From NCBI GenBank assembly GCA_965261165.1, contig OZ253445.1, positions 806,001 through 870,000 on the forward strand: DNA of 64,000 bases, read 5' to 3'. The translations under genes and the position numbers were made by a program. Numbering within the stretch: position 1 is the stretch's first letter; each line of letters opens with the position of its first letter. The notes beneath the pieces are model-generated. The model worked only from the letters and a program-made list of their open reading frames with translations, did not search any database and was not told the origin of the DNA. Source of the stretch: SMWN01 sp965261165 (GTDB lineage Bacteria > Pseudomonadota > Gammaproteobacteria > Eutrophobiales > Eutrophobiaceae). Positions 45,674 to 55,014 of this stretch are shown here, in pieces.

Positions 45674-46611
45674 GAGTGACAAATACATTCCTCAATCCTC
45701 ATTGGTTGATCGATGAGGCAGAGGATAAACAAGTAGAATTTGTCATTATCATATTGAGATCAACTCAATGGCATGATGACAATGTTTTGCAAGTTCATCA
45801 GCTACTGAATGAAAATAACATTGCTATTGATTCATATAATGCTCTGACAAATGATAAGGCTACTGAGATTTTTTTCACCACCTCAACCGTACTAGCGTGG
45901 GCGTTGTTTAAAAAGTGTTTGATCCTGACAGAGAATAGAGCGTTCGATATTGCAGTATTACCCGTTGCCTCACACAAGAAAAAACTTCTGCTCTGTGACA
46001 TGGATAGCACCATTGTTCAGTCAGAAACACTGGACGACATTGCCGAAAGTGTTGGTATTGGAGATCAAATCAAAGTGATTACTGCTAGAGCCATGCAAGG
46101 TGAGATGGATTTTCGTCAAGCTTTGGATGAGCGAGTCAGTTTATTGGAAAATATGGCAGCAGATATCTTTGACGAACTTGCCAAGTCGGTTCAGTTTAGT
46201 TCCAGTGCAGAGCAACTAATTAGTTTGGCGCGGACGCAAGGCATGCGGACGGTGTTGGTCAGTGGCGGTTTCAAACCGATAGTGAAAGTGGTTGCAAACA
46301 AACTGGGGTTTGATCGTTATGTCTGTAATCGTTTGGAAATTGCAAACGGACAATTAACTGGCAAGGTTGTTGAACCCATTGTTGATGGCGACTCAAAATT
46401 AAATATTTTGCAGGAAGAATGCCAACAACTGTCGATTCAAGCTTCGCAGGTTTGTGCGATAGGTGATGGTGCGAATGATATTCAAATGTTGCAGGCCGCA
46501 GGTTTGGGTATCGGTTTTCAGGGAAAACCATTAGTGCGTGCAGTTACACCGTACCAGATCAATATGACTGGATTAGAGTCGGCTTTAGTGATTATGGGGA
46601 TTGTTGGGTAA
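45670..46611 (+). CDS. serB: Phosphoserine phosphatase
   Basis: This HAD-family enzyme hydrolyses O-phosphoserine to serine, the last step of the pathway. I place the start at ATG 45670 because it overlaps the serA stop as ATGA; the frame is also open from 45649. The 313-residue protein has the nucleophile motif CDMDSTIVQSE with Asp110 and Asp112, the second motif VLVSGGFKPIV, and GDGANDIQMLQAAGLGIGF for Mg binding. The roughly 90-residue N-terminal region is weakly conserved. The gene is intact although its partner serA is broken. Confidence 0.94.
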   Translation: MRVTNTFLNPHWLIDEAEDKQVEFVIIILRSTQWHDDNVLQVHQLLNENNIAIDSYNALTNDKATEIFFTTSTVLAWALFKKCLILTENRAFDIAVLPVASHKKKLLLCDMDSTIVQSETLDDIAESVGIGDQIKVITARAMQGEMDFRQALDERVSLLENMAADIFDELAKSVQFSSSAEQLISLARTQGMRTVLVSGGFKPIVKVVANKLGFDRYVCNRLEIANGQLTGKVVEPIVDGDSKLNILQEECQQLSIQASQVCAIGDGANDIQMLQAAGLGIGFQGKPLVRAVTPYQINMTGLESALVIMGIVG

Positions 46612-46620
46612 CGATTGCCA

Positions 46621-47031
46621 TCACCTTAAAACAATAGCTGCGCCCGTGAGGGCACATTCATGATCTTCACTGGGCGAACCACCACCCATACCCAGCGCAC
46701 CAATGACATGGCCGTCTTTCATTACCGGTATACCGCCAGGACTAGGCAGTACTTGTGCTGGCACCACACTCGGTAGTGAATACCAAAGTAATGGATTGGC
46801 ATCTTTATTTTCAGTTATTTCCAAAGTAGATCTTTTAAATGAAGCGGCCGCCATTGCCTTCGCCCTTGATGTATCAAAAGTAAAAAAACCGGCGTTATCA
46901 GAGCGACTAAAGTAAACCAGTCTGCCCGATTCATCGACAACAGAGACACTCATCGGTCTACCCATCTCATTGGCCTTTGCTAATGCAGCCTTAGCGATGG
47001 CCTCAGCGAGTTCCAGTGTCATCTCGATCAT
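46621..47031 (-). CDS. GlcG/HbpS family protein (heme-binding-like)
   Basis: A 136-residue protein of the DUF336/HbpS family. Typical stretches are ALAKANEMGRPMSVSVVDESG, SRAKAMAAASFKRST and the C-terminal GIPVMKDGHVIGALGMGGG followed by SPSEDHECA. HbpS of Streptomyces binds heme; GlcG of E. coli lies in the glycolate operon with glcB and has no proven function. Here it is 3 kb from malate synthase G but on a separate unit, convergent with serB (9 nt apart). The function is therefore open. Confidence 0.85.
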   Translation of the reverse strand: MIEMTLELAEAIAKAALAKANEMGRPMSVSVVDESGRLVYFSRSDNAGFFTFDTSRAKAMAAASFKRSTLEITENKDANPLLWYSLPSVVPAQVLPSPGGIPVMKDGHVIGALGMGGGSPSEDHECALTGAAIVLR

Positions 47032-47103
47032 TGCATTACCTTTTTTAGTGTCATTCTTGTTCTGTGTTATTTATATTTTATATCTGTGATTAGTAGATAT
47101 TAA

Positions 47104-47139
47104 AAAGCCCGCTCAGAAAAATGATAATGAGCGGGCTTT
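47104..47139 (-). terminator. Rho-independent terminator after pckG
   Basis: AAAGCCCGCTCA (47104-47115) pairs perfectly with TGAGCGGGCTTT (47128-47139) around a 12-nt loop. On the minus strand it is followed by a T-rich tail, so it should end the pckG transcript 21 nt after the stop codon, before the GlcG-like gene. Confidence 0.9.
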
Positions 47140-47160
47140 ATAAACCTTCGAGAAAGCTTG

Positions 47161-48978
47161 TTAGGCAACAGCCTGCTTTGAACTTTCTAAACGCTTACGT
47201 AGGGCTTGTACTTGATTGTTTAGTTCTGCTGGCAGGTGATCGCCAAATGTTGCGTAATATTCTTCGATACCTGCAAGTTCAGATAACCAACCGTCAGTAT
47301 CAACACGCATCAGGTTTGCAATATCTTCTTTCGACATATTCAAACCGTCAAAATCGATTCCATCCAGTGTAGGCATGTTTCCTATAGCCGTTTCAATCGC
47401 GTCGGCAGTTCCCGCGCAACGTTCAAACACCCATTTCAGTACACGACTATTTTCGCCAAAACCAGGCCACATGAATTTTCCATCTGCGTTCTTACGGAAC
47501 CAGTTTACGTAATATATCTTAGGCATTTTTGCGCCTGCAGTCTGACCCATCTTCAGCCAGTGATCCCAGTAATCAGCCATGTTGTATCCACAGAATGGCA
47601 ACATCGCCATTGGGTCACGACGTAATTGACCGATGATACCGAAAGCAGCAGCAGTCATTTCAGAAGCAATTATCGTTCCGAGGAAAGTACCGTGATTCCA
47701 GTCCAAAGCTTCTGTCGCCAGAGGTACAACTGATGCGCGACGACCACCAAACAAGATTGCACTGATTGGAACACCTTTTGGATCTTCCCATTCACTAGCA
47801 ATAACTGGACATTGAGCTGCACGTGCTGTGAAACGCGCGTTTGGATGTGAAGAAGGCTCGTCTGACTCAGGTGTCCAATCATTACCTTTCCAGTCAATAA
47901 GATGAGCAGGAGCAGGAGCAGGAGCAGACATTTCTTCCCACCAGACATCACCGTCATCGGTTTCAGCCACGTTGGTGAAAATAGCATTTGCTTCCATAGA
48001 CAACATGGCATTTGCATTTGATTGCATGCTAGTACCTGGAGCGACACCAAAGAAACCAGCTTCTGGATTGATCGCGTACAATTGACCATTTTCGCCAAAC
48101 TTCATCCAGCAAATATCATCACCAATAGTTTCAACTTTCCAGCCAGGAATGGTTGGTGTCAACATGGCAAGATTGGTTTTACCGCAGGCACTTGGGAAAG
48201 CACCAGCGACAAATTTAATCTCACCTTCTGGGTTGGTAAGCTTGAGGATAAGCATATGTTCAGCCATCCAGCCTTCATCACGTGCCATGGTAGAAGCAAT
48301 TCGCAGAGCGAAACATTTCTTACCCAGCAGTGCGTTGCCGCCGTAACCAGAACCGAAAGACCAGATTTCACGGGTCTCTGGATAATGAACGATATAACGA
48401 TTATCGGGGTTACAAGGCCAAGGTTCGCTTGCTTCGCCTTCAGCTAGAGGGACACCAACAGAATGCACACAAGGAACAAATTCACCGTCTTCACCCAGAA
48501 CATCTAATACATCCTGACCAACACGAGCCATGATGTGCATGTTAGTAACAACATAAGGAGAATCAGACAATTCGACACCAATCTGAGCAATGTCTGATCC
48601 AATAGGGCCCATGCTGAAAGGAATAACGTACAGGGTACGACCTTTCATACAGCCGGAGAACATGTCGTTCATTTTTTCACGCATGTCAGCTGGCTTAAAC
48701 CAGTTATTGGTAGGCCCCGCATCTTCTTCTTTTGCAGAACAGATGTATGTACGGTCTTCAACACGTGCTACATCAGCAGGGATTGAATTAACGTGGTAGC
48801 TGTTAGGACGTTTGTCTTCATTCAGCTTTCTGGCGGTACCGCCTTTGACCATGATATCCCACATGGCATCCCATTCTGCATCTGTACCGTCACACCAGAC
48901 AACATCATATGGCTGGGTCAGAGCCACTATCTCTTCCACCCACGCTAGTAATTTCTTGTTTTTCGAACTAGAACTCAT
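47161..48978 (-). CDS. pckG: Phosphoenolpyruvate carboxykinase (GTP)
   Basis: This enzyme converts oxaloacetate and GTP to PEP and CO2 for gluconeogenesis (or the reverse). The 605-residue length and motifs belong to the GTP-dependent class: the P-loop FPSACGKTNLAML with the reactive Cys265, PSSHPNARFTARAAQCP (nucleotide and substrate region) and VPISAILFGGRRASVVPL. The ATP-type enzyme is the one in E. coli and many other gammaproteobacteria. It stands alone with its own terminator. With malate synthase G and pyruvate kinase nearby it suggests growth on C2 or organic acids. Confidence 0.96.
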   Translation of the reverse strand: MSSSSKNKKLLAWVEEIVALTQPYDVVWCDGTDAEWDAMWDIMVKGGTARKLNEDKRPNSYHVNSIPADVARVEDRTYICSAKEEDAGPTNNWFKPADMREKMNDMFSGCMKGRTLYVIPFSMGPIGSDIAQIGVELSDSPYVVTNMHIMARVGQDVLDVLGEDGEFVPCVHSVGVPLAEGEASEPWPCNPDNRYIVHYPETREIWSFGSGYGGNALLGKKCFALRIASTMARDEGWMAEHMLILKLTNPEGEIKFVAGAFPSACGKTNLAMLTPTIPGWKVETIGDDICWMKFGENGQLYAINPEAGFFGVAPGTSMQSNANAMLSMEANAIFTNVAETDDGDVWWEEMSAPAPAPAHLIDWKGNDWTPESDEPSSHPNARFTARAAQCPVIASEWEDPKGVPISAILFGGRRASVVPLATEALDWNHGTFLGTIIASEMTAAAFGIIGQLRRDPMAMLPFCGYNMADYWDHWLKMGQTAGAKMPKIYYVNWFRKNADGKFMWPGFGENSRVLKWVFERCAGTADAIETAIGNMPTLDGIDFDGLNMSKEDIANLMRVDTDGWLSELAGIEEYYATFGDHLPAELNNQVQALRKRLESSKQAVA

Positions 48979-49206
48979 TGATTAATACCTCTCAAGTGCA
49001 CTTCATTAATTTAAAGATTATAGAGCAAAAAATATTCACGATGATAAATCACCGAATTAAAAATTATTGTTTTGCTTGAATCAGACCTGTTCCAGCCAAC
49101 GAATAACAATTCGGTCAAGCGGTCCTTCCATGAAGAAGTTTATTGCCTGAGGCTTTTCCGAACCTACTGCCAAGTAATCTATTGTTGCAAAGCAGCATGT
49201 TATTAT

Positions 49207-51249
49207 CTATTTAGGGAGATTGTTCAAGTTTTTGCTGATCAAATCAAGGTCAAATATGGGCTCTTGGCATGCGTGACCCTCGCAGATATAGGCAACAGGT
49301 AATTTATCTATCTTGTATTCACTAAGGATTCCAGGGAGTTTGGAAACATTGGTCGGAAAAAGCATGAGGTTATTAAAGGGGTTATGAAATTTTCGATATT
49401 TTTTCAGCCACTCAGCAATTGTATCTGTTTCTCCCAGAATGATGATTCTTTTAGCAGGAAAAATATTTTCTTCCAATGCATGCAGCAGGGCATTATGAGC
49501 TGATGGATAGCGTTCAATCGAAGACCAACTGGCTCGAAGTGTCAATTCTGAGGCTTGTAGATAGCGAGAATCACCTAATAAATGGCCGAGCTTGCCAAGC
49601 ACAGAAGCGGCGACTCCATTTCCTGAGGGCACAGAATCATCCATAAAGGATTTACTGCGTTGAATTAGTTTTTCGTGGTCATGTGAGGTGAAAAAGAAAC
49701 CACCATGTTCCTCATCTTCAAATGAACTCAGTAATTCATCCGCCAGTTGAATCGTCATATCCAACCACTTTTTATCCCAACGGCATTGTAAAAATGTGAG
49801 AAGGGCATCAATAAGAAAAGCATAGTCATCCAAATAAGCATTTAGATGCGCTTTACCTTCTCGATAGGTAGCGAGTAATTTCCCGTTGGCATACAGATTT
49901 TGATGAATAAATTCTAAAGCCTTTTCTGCAGAGGTCAGATAACGGTCAATGTTAAAAGTAAAGGCTGCGGTTGCCATGCCTTTAATCATTAGCGCATTCC
50001 ATGAGGTCAGGATCTTGTCATCGCACCCAGGATGGATACGTGCTGCCCGTTGTTGCAATAGTTTGACTCTACCTTGTTCAAGTAATTTTAACGCTTCCTT
50101 ATCAGTGGTTTGTTGCATGATCCGTAGGTGCCATTTGCCTTCAAAATTAGGCCCCTGATCCAAACCATAATGTTTTGCGAAGATATTAAATTCCTCTGCG
50201 CTTAGCAGCGAACTGACTTCCTCTTTTCCCCAGACATAAAATTTTCCTTCCATGCCTTCGGAGTCAGCATCTAGGCTAGAATAATAACCGCCTTTATGGC
50301 TCTGCATTTCATCAATGACCCAATCAGCAGTACCAGCGGCTATTTTTTGATATAGAGATTCTTTGGTGATTTGCCACGTCTGACTGTAGAGCGTCAGGAG
50401 TAAAGCATTGTCATAAAGCATTTTCTCAAAATGTGGGATCATCCACTCTCTATCGACAGAGTAACGGTAAAAACCACCACCAAGTTGATCGTAAAGGCCG
50501 CCAAGCGCCATTTTGCTAAGCGTGAGATCGACCACATCAATGGCCTGGTTTTGCATGCAATTTTTTTTCAGATGTTGCCGAAGTAGATGCTCAAGATTAG
50601 ATGGGTGAGGAAACTTAGGTGCGCTACCGAAACCGCCAAACTGCGAATCGAAGCTTTGCTGTAATTGTTGCGTTGCTGCTTGCAGAGGCGCGGGATTCAA
50701 TTCCACTGTTTCATCACTTGCGATTTGCTGATTCATATTTTTCAGGCTCATTAGAAAGGAATCATTCTGCTGCGTGATAGAGTCTCTCTCTTGTTGATAG
50801 AAATCTACAATTCTTGCTAGAAGTCCTTTGAAGCCAGGTAAATTATATCTTGATTCCACGGGGAAATAGGTGCCGCCAAAAAAAGGGATATGATCATTGG
50901 GCGTCAAAAACATGGTTAAAGGCCAACCACCAGTTCGTTGCATCAGTATTTGTTGAGCCGTCTGATATATCCTGTCAATATCCGGTCTTTCTTCCCTATC
51001 AACCTTTATATTAATGAAATGCGCATTCATGATTTCGGCAGTTTCATCATCTTCAAATGATTCGTGTGCCATAACGTGACACCAGTGACAGGCAGAATAT
51101 CCAATCGACAGGAGAATCAGCTTGTCTTCTTCAATGGCCTTATTTAAAGCTGTTTCATTCCATGCATACCAATCAACTGGGTTATCCGCATGTTGAAGCA
51201 GGTAAGGACTGGTCTCGGCAGCTAAATTATTCTTGGTTTTCTTAGTCAT
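49207..51249 (-). CDS. Thioredoxin-domain protein of the YyaL/SPATA20 family (DUF255)
   Basis: A 680-residue protein. The first 160 residues form a DUF255 thioredoxin-like domain beginning LAAETSPYLLQHADNPVDWY, with a CHWC redox motif at Cys54-Cys57 (GYSACHWCHVM) and KVDREERPDIDRIY. The remainder is an (alpha/alpha)6 barrel resembling sugar epimerase or mannosidase folds, with GGGFYRYSVDREWMIPHFEK and DDKILTSWNALMIKGMA. The family is widespread and its function is unproven. No signal peptide is seen. It is divergent from lgt. Confidence 0.9.
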   Translation of the reverse strand: MTKKTKNNLAAETSPYLLQHADNPVDWYAWNETALNKAIEEDKLILLSIGYSACHWCHVMAHESFEDDETAEIMNAHFINIKVDREERPDIDRIYQTAQQILMQRTGGWPLTMFLTPNDHIPFFGGTYFPVESRYNLPGFKGLLARIVDFYQQERDSITQQNDSFLMSLKNMNQQIASDETVELNPAPLQAATQQLQQSFDSQFGGFGSAPKFPHPSNLEHLLRQHLKKNCMQNQAIDVVDLTLSKMALGGLYDQLGGGFYRYSVDREWMIPHFEKMLYDNALLLTLYSQTWQITKESLYQKIAAGTADWVIDEMQSHKGGYYSSLDADSEGMEGKFYVWGKEEVSSLLSAEEFNIFAKHYGLDQGPNFEGKWHLRIMQQTTDKEALKLLEQGRVKLLQQRAARIHPGCDDKILTSWNALMIKGMATAAFTFNIDRYLTSAEKALEFIHQNLYANGKLLATYREGKAHLNAYLDDYAFLIDALLTFLQCRWDKKWLDMTIQLADELLSSFEDEEHGGFFFTSHDHEKLIQRSKSFMDDSVPSGNGVAASVLGKLGHLLGDSRYLQASELTLRASWSSIERYPSAHNALLHALEENIFPAKRIIILGETDTIAEWLKKYRKFHNPFNNLMLFPTNVSKLPGILSEYKIDKLPVAYICEGHACQEPIFDLDLISKNLNNLPK

Positions 51250-51324
51250 AGCGAGAGAATAACAGTTGCCTTACGCAAACAATATTATTTTCAGTTTAGG
51301 TATAAGTGATAGACTTCAAATCCT

Positions 51325-52134
51325 ATGTTGAGTTATCCAGATATTGATCCCGTCGCCCTTGCATTGGGCCCAATTAAAATTCATTGGTACGGCATTACCT
51401 ATGTGGTCGGAATGGCAGCAGCGTGGTTGTTGCTACGTTGGCGTGCCAGAAAAAATCCACTGCTAAGATGGCAACAAAAACATATAGATGACATGGTGTT
51501 TTTTGCCATGTTTGGCGTAATTATTGGTGGGCGACTGGGCTCTGTGTTGTTTTATAACCTGCCTTATTATCTCGATCATCCAATTGATATACTCAAGATC
51601 AATCAGGGAGGCATGTCCTTCCACGGTGGTCTGATCGGCGTTTTGCTGGCCATGTTTTGGTTCGCGCGGAAAACGAATTCTATTTTCTTTCAAGCGACAG
51701 ATTTTATCGCGCCTGTCATCCCCGTTGGGCTAGGTTGTGGTCGCATCGGAAATTTTATTAATGGTGAATTATGGGGCGCACCTTCTTCTTTGCCTTGGGC
51801 AATGATATTCCCTAGCTCTTATGCAGGTGGCATCCCAAGACACCCTGCACAATTGTATGAGGCCTTATTGGAAGGACTATTACTGTTTCTTATTTTATGG
51901 TTTTATTCTGTCAAACCACGCCCAATGATGGCAGTGTCCGGTTTATTCCTTTTGGGCTATGGTATCTTCCGGAGTAGTGTTGAATTCGTACGTGAGCCTG
52001 ATGCCCATCTTGGCTATCTGGCATTTGATTGGGTGACCATGGGACAGGTGCTTTCATTGCCAATGATTTTAACTGGAGCATTATTACTATTTTTTGCTTA
52101 CAGGAATAGCAGAGATGAAATTTTAAGCGGGTAG
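51325..52134 (+). CDS. lgt: Phosphatidylglycerol-prolipoprotein diacylglyceryl transferase
   Basis: Lgt attaches diacylglycerol to the lipobox Cys of prolipoproteins in the inner membrane. The 269 residues include about seven membrane segments, the family HGG in MSFHGGLIGV (His100) and the signature CGRIGNFINGELWG (Arg140 on), plus RHPAQLYEALLEG-type sequence (PRHPAQLYEA). PilP in this window is one predicted substrate. It heads lgt-thyA-folA with a 52-nt gap to thyA. Confidence 0.97.
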   Translation: MLSYPDIDPVALALGPIKIHWYGITYVVGMAAAWLLLRWRARKNPLLRWQQKHIDDMVFFAMFGVIIGGRLGSVLFYNLPYYLDHPIDILKINQGGMSFHGGLIGVLLAMFWFARKTNSIFFQATDFIAPVIPVGLGCGRIGNFINGELWGAPSSLPWAMIFPSSYAGGIPRHPAQLYEALLEGLLLFLILWFYSVKPRPMMAVSGLFLLGYGIFRSSVEFVREPDAHLGYLAFDWVTMGQVLSLPMILTGALLLFFAYRNSRDEILSG

Positions 52135-52186
52135 TAGGCGTTGTTTCTACCGCCTGCTTGCTCAATTAATTTAATGTAATGAACGA

Positions 52187-52981
52187 ATGAGACAATATTT
52201 AGAATTAATGCAACACGTCAAAGAACATGGCGTAAAAAAAGAAGACCGAACTGGCACCGGGACGATTAGTGTGTTTGGTTATCAGATGCGTTTTAATTTG
52301 CAGGATGGCTTTCCTGCGATGACCACCAAAAACCTTCATCTCAAATCTATCATTCATGAATTGCTCTGGTTCCTGAATGGAGGAACCAATATTAAATACC
52401 TAAAAGACAATGGTGTCAGCATCTGGAATGAGTGGGCTGATGAACATGGTGATCTAGGGCCGGTTTATGGTGCTCAGTGGCGTAGCTGGAAGGCAGCAGA
52501 TGGCAGAACACTGGATCAAATCACAGATGTCGTTGATCAGATTAAAACCAATCCAGATTCACGTCGTTTAATCGTTAGCGCTTGGAATGTAGGTGAGTTA
52601 GACAAGATGGCGCTGATGCCTTGCCACGCTTTCTTTCAGTTTTATGTGGCCGATGGAAAATTATCCTGTCAGTTATGTCAACGCAGTGCAGATATATTTC
52701 TTGGTGTGCCTTTTAATATCGCATCCTATGCCTTGCTGACCATGATGATCGCCCAGGTCTGCAATCTGGAACTAGGTGACTTCGTACATACGCTGGGCGA
52801 TGCACATCTGTATTCAAATCATCTCGATCAAGTTGACGAACAGCTATCGCGTCAACCATTCACATTGCCTGTAATGAAAGTAAACTCAGGAATAAATTCG
52901 ATCTTTGATTTTAAGTATGACGATTTTGAACTGCATAACTATGAATCACATCCTTCCATTGAGGCACCTATCTCAGTCTGA
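52187..52981 (+). CDS. thyA: Thymidylate synthase
   Basis: ThyA methylates dUMP to dTMP using methylenetetrahydrofolate and releases dihydrofolate. The 264-residue length equals that of E. coli ThyA. The catalytic Cys146 lies in LMPCHAFFQFYV, followed by QLCQRSADIFLGVPFNIA (dUMP and folate site) and HTLGDAHLYSNH. Its product is recycled by FolA, encoded 6 nt downstream. Confidence 0.98.
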   Translation: MRQYLELMQHVKEHGVKKEDRTGTGTISVFGYQMRFNLQDGFPAMTTKNLHLKSIIHELLWFLNGGTNIKYLKDNGVSIWNEWADEHGDLGPVYGAQWRSWKAADGRTLDQITDVVDQIKTNPDSRRLIVSAWNVGELDKMALMPCHAFFQFYVADGKLSCQLCQRSADIFLGVPFNIASYALLTMMIAQVCNLELGDFVHTLGDAHLYSNHLDQVDEQLSRQPFTLPVMKVNSGINSIFDFKYDDFELHNYESHPSIEAPISV

Positions 52982-52987
52982 ATAGTC

Positions 52988-53473
52988 ATGATTATTTCAA
53001 TCATCGTTGCCATGGATAAAAAAGGCGTTATTGGTTTTGATGGAAATCTGCCTTGGCATCTATCGGCAGATCTAAAGCATTTCAAAGCCATTACTATGGA
53101 CAAACCACTAGTCATGGGTCGTAAGACACATAAGTCTATAGGTCGTCCCTTATCAGGTAGGAAAAATATTATTTTAACTCATTCGCAAGATTTTGAAGCT
53201 GAAGGCTGTACGGTTGTTCATTCGCTTGATGATGCGTTTCAAGCGGCAGGTAATGTCGATGAAGTCATGATTATAGGTGGTTCGGGGATTTATGAGCAAT
53301 CATTGGCGCGTGCCGATCGTCTTCACTTAACAGAAGTGCATACAGATGTAAGCGGAGATGTTTCTTTTCCTGAGTTTAATAAAGGTCAATGGGTTGAGAT
53401 AGAGCGAGAAGATTACTATGCAGATGACAAGAACGATTTTGATTATAGTTTTGTGGTAATGGATAGGAAGTAG
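52988..53473 (+). CDS. folA: Dihydrofolate reductase
   Basis: FolA reduces dihydrofolate made by ThyA to tetrahydrofolate using NADPH. The 161-residue protein has IIVAMDKKGVIGFDGNLPWH at the start, the catalytic Asp28 in HLSADLKHFK, the NADPH motif VMGRKTHKSIGRPLSGRKNI, and MIIGGSGIYEQSL. It starts 6 nt after thyA, giving a functional thyA-folA pair. Confidence 0.97.
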   Translation: MIISIIVAMDKKGVIGFDGNLPWHLSADLKHFKAITMDKPLVMGRKTHKSIGRPLSGRKNIILTHSQDFEAEGCTVVHSLDDAFQAAGNVDEVMIIGGSGIYEQSLARADRLHLTEVHTDVSGDVSFPEFNKGQWVEIEREDYYADDKNDFDYSFVVMDRK

Positions 53474-53709
53474 ATAATAATTAATCAGAAAATAAATTTA
53501 GATCATCGAATGATTTATTTTATTAGGGAATGGCATGATTAAAGATGTTGTTAACATTTTTCTGTTATTTTTCTAGTTAAAATGTTTTCTAGGCATAGTT
53601 TAGAGAACATTCAGTCAAAATAATCCACCTGAGAATCATATGTATTAGCTGGGGTCATCGCCACCGAATGAATCAGCTTGCTGTGGCTGCCTACCCCGTG
53701 GTGTGGGCG

Positions 53710-54562
53710 TTATTTTTTAAAGATTCTGGATTCAACTATTCGTTTAGCAGGGATGCTGAATAGGATTTCATCTTCGAGTTGCAATGCGCTTAATTTTCCA
53801 CCCCAGAGATAACCCGTATCAACAGGATAAATATTGTACGGTTTAAAGTCAGTAATGGTTCCTAGATGTACCGTCGACCAATGACCGAAAATAATTTTAT
53901 CATGTTTAGTTTTTCTTTCATCAACTGCGAACCATGGCGTTAGATAATCTGCTTGTGAACCGGGCGCGCCTTTCTCGGAAAAATTTAATTCGTTCTTATC
54001 GTTTAGATAACGTAGTCGTGTAAAACAATTCACAATAAACCTTAGACGATCATTACCTATCAGGTTTTCATCCAAACTATTGGGTTTATTACCATATATA
54101 ACCTCAAGAAGTGTGCGGTAGTTATTGCTGTTTAAAGCCCGAGTAAATTCTGCAGCTAGCTCTAATGCTTGACCAATTTCCCACTGTGGTGGTAGGCCTG
54201 CATGGATCATAGAGAAATTTAATTCTTTGTCATGATGCATAAGTGGTTGCCATCAGATCCATTTCATTAACTCTTGTTTGTCTGGTGAGGCAAGAATAGG
54301 TGCTAACGTGTCTGTCTTTTTTTGGCGCGGCGAACCCTTCAGCAATAGTGACAAGATGAAGGTCATGATTACCAAGCACGGTGACTGCTGAATCATCCAG
54401 TTTTATAACAAAATTTAATACTTCCAGAGAGGCAGGTCCGCGATTGACGAGATCACCAACAAACCAAAGGCGATCGTTGGTTTCGTCAAAGTTAATTTTA
54501 TCCAGTAATTGCAGGAGTTCTTTGAAACAACCCTGAACGTCGCCAATCGCGTAAGTCGGCAT
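53710..54562 (-). pseudogene. apaH: Decayed diadenosine tetraphosphatase gene
   Basis: ApaH splits Ap4A into two ADP. The N-terminal metallophosphatase motifs are intact (YAIGDVQGCFKELLQLL, DRLWFVGDLVNRGP, TVLGNHDLHLV), and the C-terminal half from MHHDKELNFSMIHAG to the end is also conserved. Between them the frame breaks: GACA is duplicated at about 54309-54317 (plus-strand TGTCTGTC), giving a +1 shift. In the restored frame (DTLAPILASPDKQELMKWI) an in-frame TGA at 54253-54255 interrupts WI-stop-WQPLMHH, where the family has Arg. Two separate lesions imply a pseudogene. Two halves could still be made separately, but the active site would be split. It starts 3 nt after apaG. Confidence 0.88.
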
Positions 54563-54565
54563 AAT

Positions 54566-54943
54566 TTAGTTCAAGGTGTGGGGGAGAGAAAGGCCAAAGG
54601 CAGGGATTTCTGTATCAAATTCTACTCCATCGTCAGTTATTAAATAATAATTTCCCTGCATATAACCAAAAGGTGTTTCTATCATTGCAGCACTGGTATA
54701 GGTGAATGATTCTCCCGGTTTTAAATGTGGCTGTTCGCCGACGACACCATCTCCTTGGACTTCCTGGATCTTGTCATTGGCATCTGTTATCAACCAACGG
54801 CGTCTGAGTAATTGGGCAGAAGTTAAACCATTATTTTTGATGGTGATGGTATAGGCAAATATATAGCGAGCATTATCCGGATTGGATTGATTCTGGATGT
54901 AGTCTATTTTTACTGTGACATCTATATTATGTCGAATTTGCAT
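54566..54943 (-). CDS. apaG: ApaG protein
   Basis: A 125-residue single-domain protein with a fibronectin-III-like fold (DUF525). Conserved parts are YIFAYTITIKNNGLTSAQLL, RRRWLITDANDKIQEVQGDG (part) and GVVGEQPHLKPGESFTYTS with MQGNYYL near the end. E. coli ApaG is associated with cobalt/magnesium homeostasis in genetic studies, but its biochemical role is unclear. It is intact although the co-transcribed apaH is broken. The usual upstream ksgA gene is not present here. Confidence 0.95.
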   Translation of the reverse strand: MQIRHNIDVTVKIDYIQNQSNPDNARYIFAYTITIKNNGLTSAQLLRRRWLITDANDKIQEVQGDGVVGEQPHLKPGESFTYTSAAMIETPFGYMQGNYYLITDDGVEFDTEIPAFGLSLPHTLN

Positions 54944-55014
54944 AATTCAATTTGACCTGAATTGAACTAATCGTGCAAGTGTCTATGAATTTATTTTCTA
55001 TGGGTTTTCATTTC

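Noticed and set aside
45048..54255. TGA recoding, because both serA and apaH have an in-frame TGA where relatives have Arg or a variable residue.
   Set aside because: TGA is the genuine stop of several intact genes here (tupA, priA, the DUF934 gene, the small oxidase protein), and both genes also carry frameshifts, so decay explains the TGA codons better.
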